Positions 62,815-64,000 of a DNA stretch of 64,000 nt are shown piece after piece. Source of the stretch: Poriferisodalis sp965205175 (GTDB lineage Bacteria; Actinomycetota; Acidimicrobiia; Acidimicrobiales; Poriferisodalaceae). Numbering within the stretch: the stretch's first letter is position 1; the number at the start of each line of letters is the position of its first letter. Location: the NCBI RefSeq assembly GCF_965205175.1, contig NZ_OZ242038.1, positions 1,364,001 through 1,428,000 on the forward strand, given 5' to 3'. The notes beneath the pieces are model-generated. The model saw only the letters and a list, made by a program, of their open reading frames with translations. It made no database searches and was not told the DNA's origin. A program made the translations under genes and the position numbers.

Positions 62815-64000
62815 TCAGGGCCCGTGAACGATGTCATGGGGCGGAGACGTGTATTGCCAGCATTCCACCTTCTTATCTGTGCTGCGAATGCCACAAGTGT
62901 TGTGTCGTGTTGTTGCAAGAGCCTTGAAGCTGGTGCTGGGTGGGTCCAGCTCTGACCAATAGCCGTTGCCCCAGCAGTAGACGGTGCCGTCGGTGCGGAG
63001 CGAGCACACGTGCCAGTGGGCCTTCGCTATGTCCGTGAATTTGCCTGCAACCTCAGAGTAGCGTGACCAGCAATGGATGGTGTCATCGGAACGTATGCCA
63101 CAGGAACTCTGGTAGCCGAGTGCCAGTTTCTCAAAGCCATAGTTTTGCTTTTTCCCCGGTGATTCTGGCAACCATAGGGTAGGCCATTGTTCTTCCCACG
63201 CCCAGCACTTGACGGAGCCGTCAAGGCGGATGGCGCAAGCATGGTAGTAGCCAGCGCTCACCGCCTTGAATTTGCCTGTCGGTACCAACAACGTCCCTCC
63301 TGGATTGTTGCCCCAGCATGCGACTGTACCGCTGCCTTGGCGGATCGCGCACGTGAAGTTCCTGCCTGCTGCAATGTCAGTGAAACGGCCCGAGGGCGCA
63401 TTCGATTGTCCTTTGTCGTTCGCGCCCCAGCAGGCGAGCGTGCCCTCGCCACGACGAATGGCACAGGTATGCAGATCGCCAGCGGCGATGGCCGTGAACT
63501 TGCCGGCCGGCGCGTTGAGCATCGAGGAGCCGCCGTCTACAGTATCGTCGAAGTCATTCCAACAAGCAATCTTGTGGTTGCGTCGGATGCCGCAGAAGTG
63601 ATCGAATCCAGAGGTGATTTCCCTGAATCCGTATGACGGCACGGTCATCTTGCCGTTGTACACGTGTGAATGACCCCAGCAGTGCAGGCTGGCATCATTC
63701 TTGACGGCACACATATATTCGTACGCTGTTGCGACCGTCGTAAAGGAACTCGAATCTGAAGGTTCGGAAGCCCACGATGTGAGGCTGCCGTCGTTCTTGA
63801 AGCAGCCGACGCTACCGTCTGTCCGGACTGCACAGGTGCCATAGTGGCCTGCCGCCACAGCTGTGAAGGTTCCGGAGGGTGTCGACACATTGGTTCCGGG
63901 TGGCCGTCCAAAGAAGCCGGTATGGGTGCTCCAGCAGGCCATGGTATTGTCCATTCGGACAGCGCACGTGTGGTATGTGCCTGCGGACACGGCCTTGAAC
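62815..64000 (-). CDS. RCC1-like repeat protein with paired cysteines (5' end beyond window)
   Basis: The visible 395 residues consist of about ten units of roughly 36-40 residues. Each has a core like HTCAIRxDGxVxCWG, a pattern of RCC1/regulator-of-chromosome-condensation beta-propellers. Every unit carries two cysteines about ten residues apart, probably forming one disulfide per blade, which implies an exported protein. The frame is open to the window edge, so the signal peptide and start are not seen. Partner and function are unknown. The gene is AT-richer than the core region. Its stop is at 62815. Confidence 0.8.
   Translation of the reverse strand, partial: FKAVSAGTYHTCAVRMDNTMACWSTHTGFFGRPPGTNVSTPSGTFTAVAAGHYGTCAVRTDGSVGCFKNDGSLTSWASEPSDSSSFTTVATAYEYMCAVKNDASLHCWGHSHVYNGKMTVPSYGFREITSGFDHFCGIRRNHKIACWNDFDDTVDGGSSMLNAPAGKFTAIAAGDLHTCAIRRGEGTLACWGANDKGQSNAPSGRFTDIAAGRNFTCAIRQGSGTVACWGNNPGGTLLVPTGKFKAVSAGYYHACAIRLDGSVKCWAWEEQWPTLWLPESPGKKQNYGFEKLALGYQSSCGIRSDDTIHCWSRYSEVAGKFTDIAKAHWHVCSLRTDGTVYCWGNGYWSELDPPSTSFKALATTRHNTCGIRSTDKKVECWQYTSPPHDIVHGP

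Overview
The window is a GC-rich, gene-dense stretch of an actinobacterial chromosome. Three things point to the phylum. A trio typical of Actinobacteria is present (histidine phosphatase, DUF3090, SCO1664-like), together with DUF3107. Two coenzyme F420-type proteins are encoded. The order argS-lysA-hom-thrC-rho-rpmE-prfA-prmC-sua5-atp matches the Mycobacterium locus. Cytochrome c maturation by System I (Ccm) is unusual for Actinobacteria and, with the gene fusions, makes class Acidimicrobiia my best guess; that placement is inference.

Layout. 1-4836: end of a ccm operon (ccmD, E, F, G and a ccmH/ccmI fusion). 5022-7340: a secreted fibronectin-III protein with two long threonine tracts. 7341-7904: non-coding DNA with a repeat family. 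7905-11071: mrp, selO and a TM2 protein. 11068-14322: lipoprotein and uracil-DNA glycosylase on the minus strand, then the histidine phosphatase/DUF3090/SCO1664 trio. 14350-19181: etfBA, a lipid kinase, and a PdtaS-like sensor kinase behind DUF3107. 19411-23588: an ABC binding lipoprotein, an FrhB-like protein, two small proteins, an F420-type flavin-fold protein and tRNA-Arg(CCG).

23666-46003 is the conserved core: argS, lysA, hom, thrC, a rho-like gene, rpmE2, cutA, prfA, a prmC-tsaC fusion, an rpiB-glyA fusion and the complete F1Fo ATP synthase operon. It joins aspartate-family amino acid synthesis, translation termination, one-carbon metabolism and energy conversion. thrB is missing between thrC and rho.

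46091-57975 carries hisI and glpX, an L-2-hydroxyglutarate oxidase, a hydrolase/MFS pair, murA, meaB, an SRPBCC-phosphotransferase fusion, and iscS-mnmA for tRNA 2-thiolation. A restriction-modification pair (C5 methyltransferase plus DUF4928-like protein) lies at 58143-60286 between the mnmA block and ligA. An RCC1-like cysteine-patterned protein runs off the right edge.

The most striking observations are: a Rho at the canonical locus whose P-loop, Q-loop, R-loop and C-terminus are degenerate while its RNA-binding domain is intact; two consecutive in-frame enzyme fusions; and a recurring TANNNT box placed 6-8 nt before start codons, which suggests widespread leaderless initiation.
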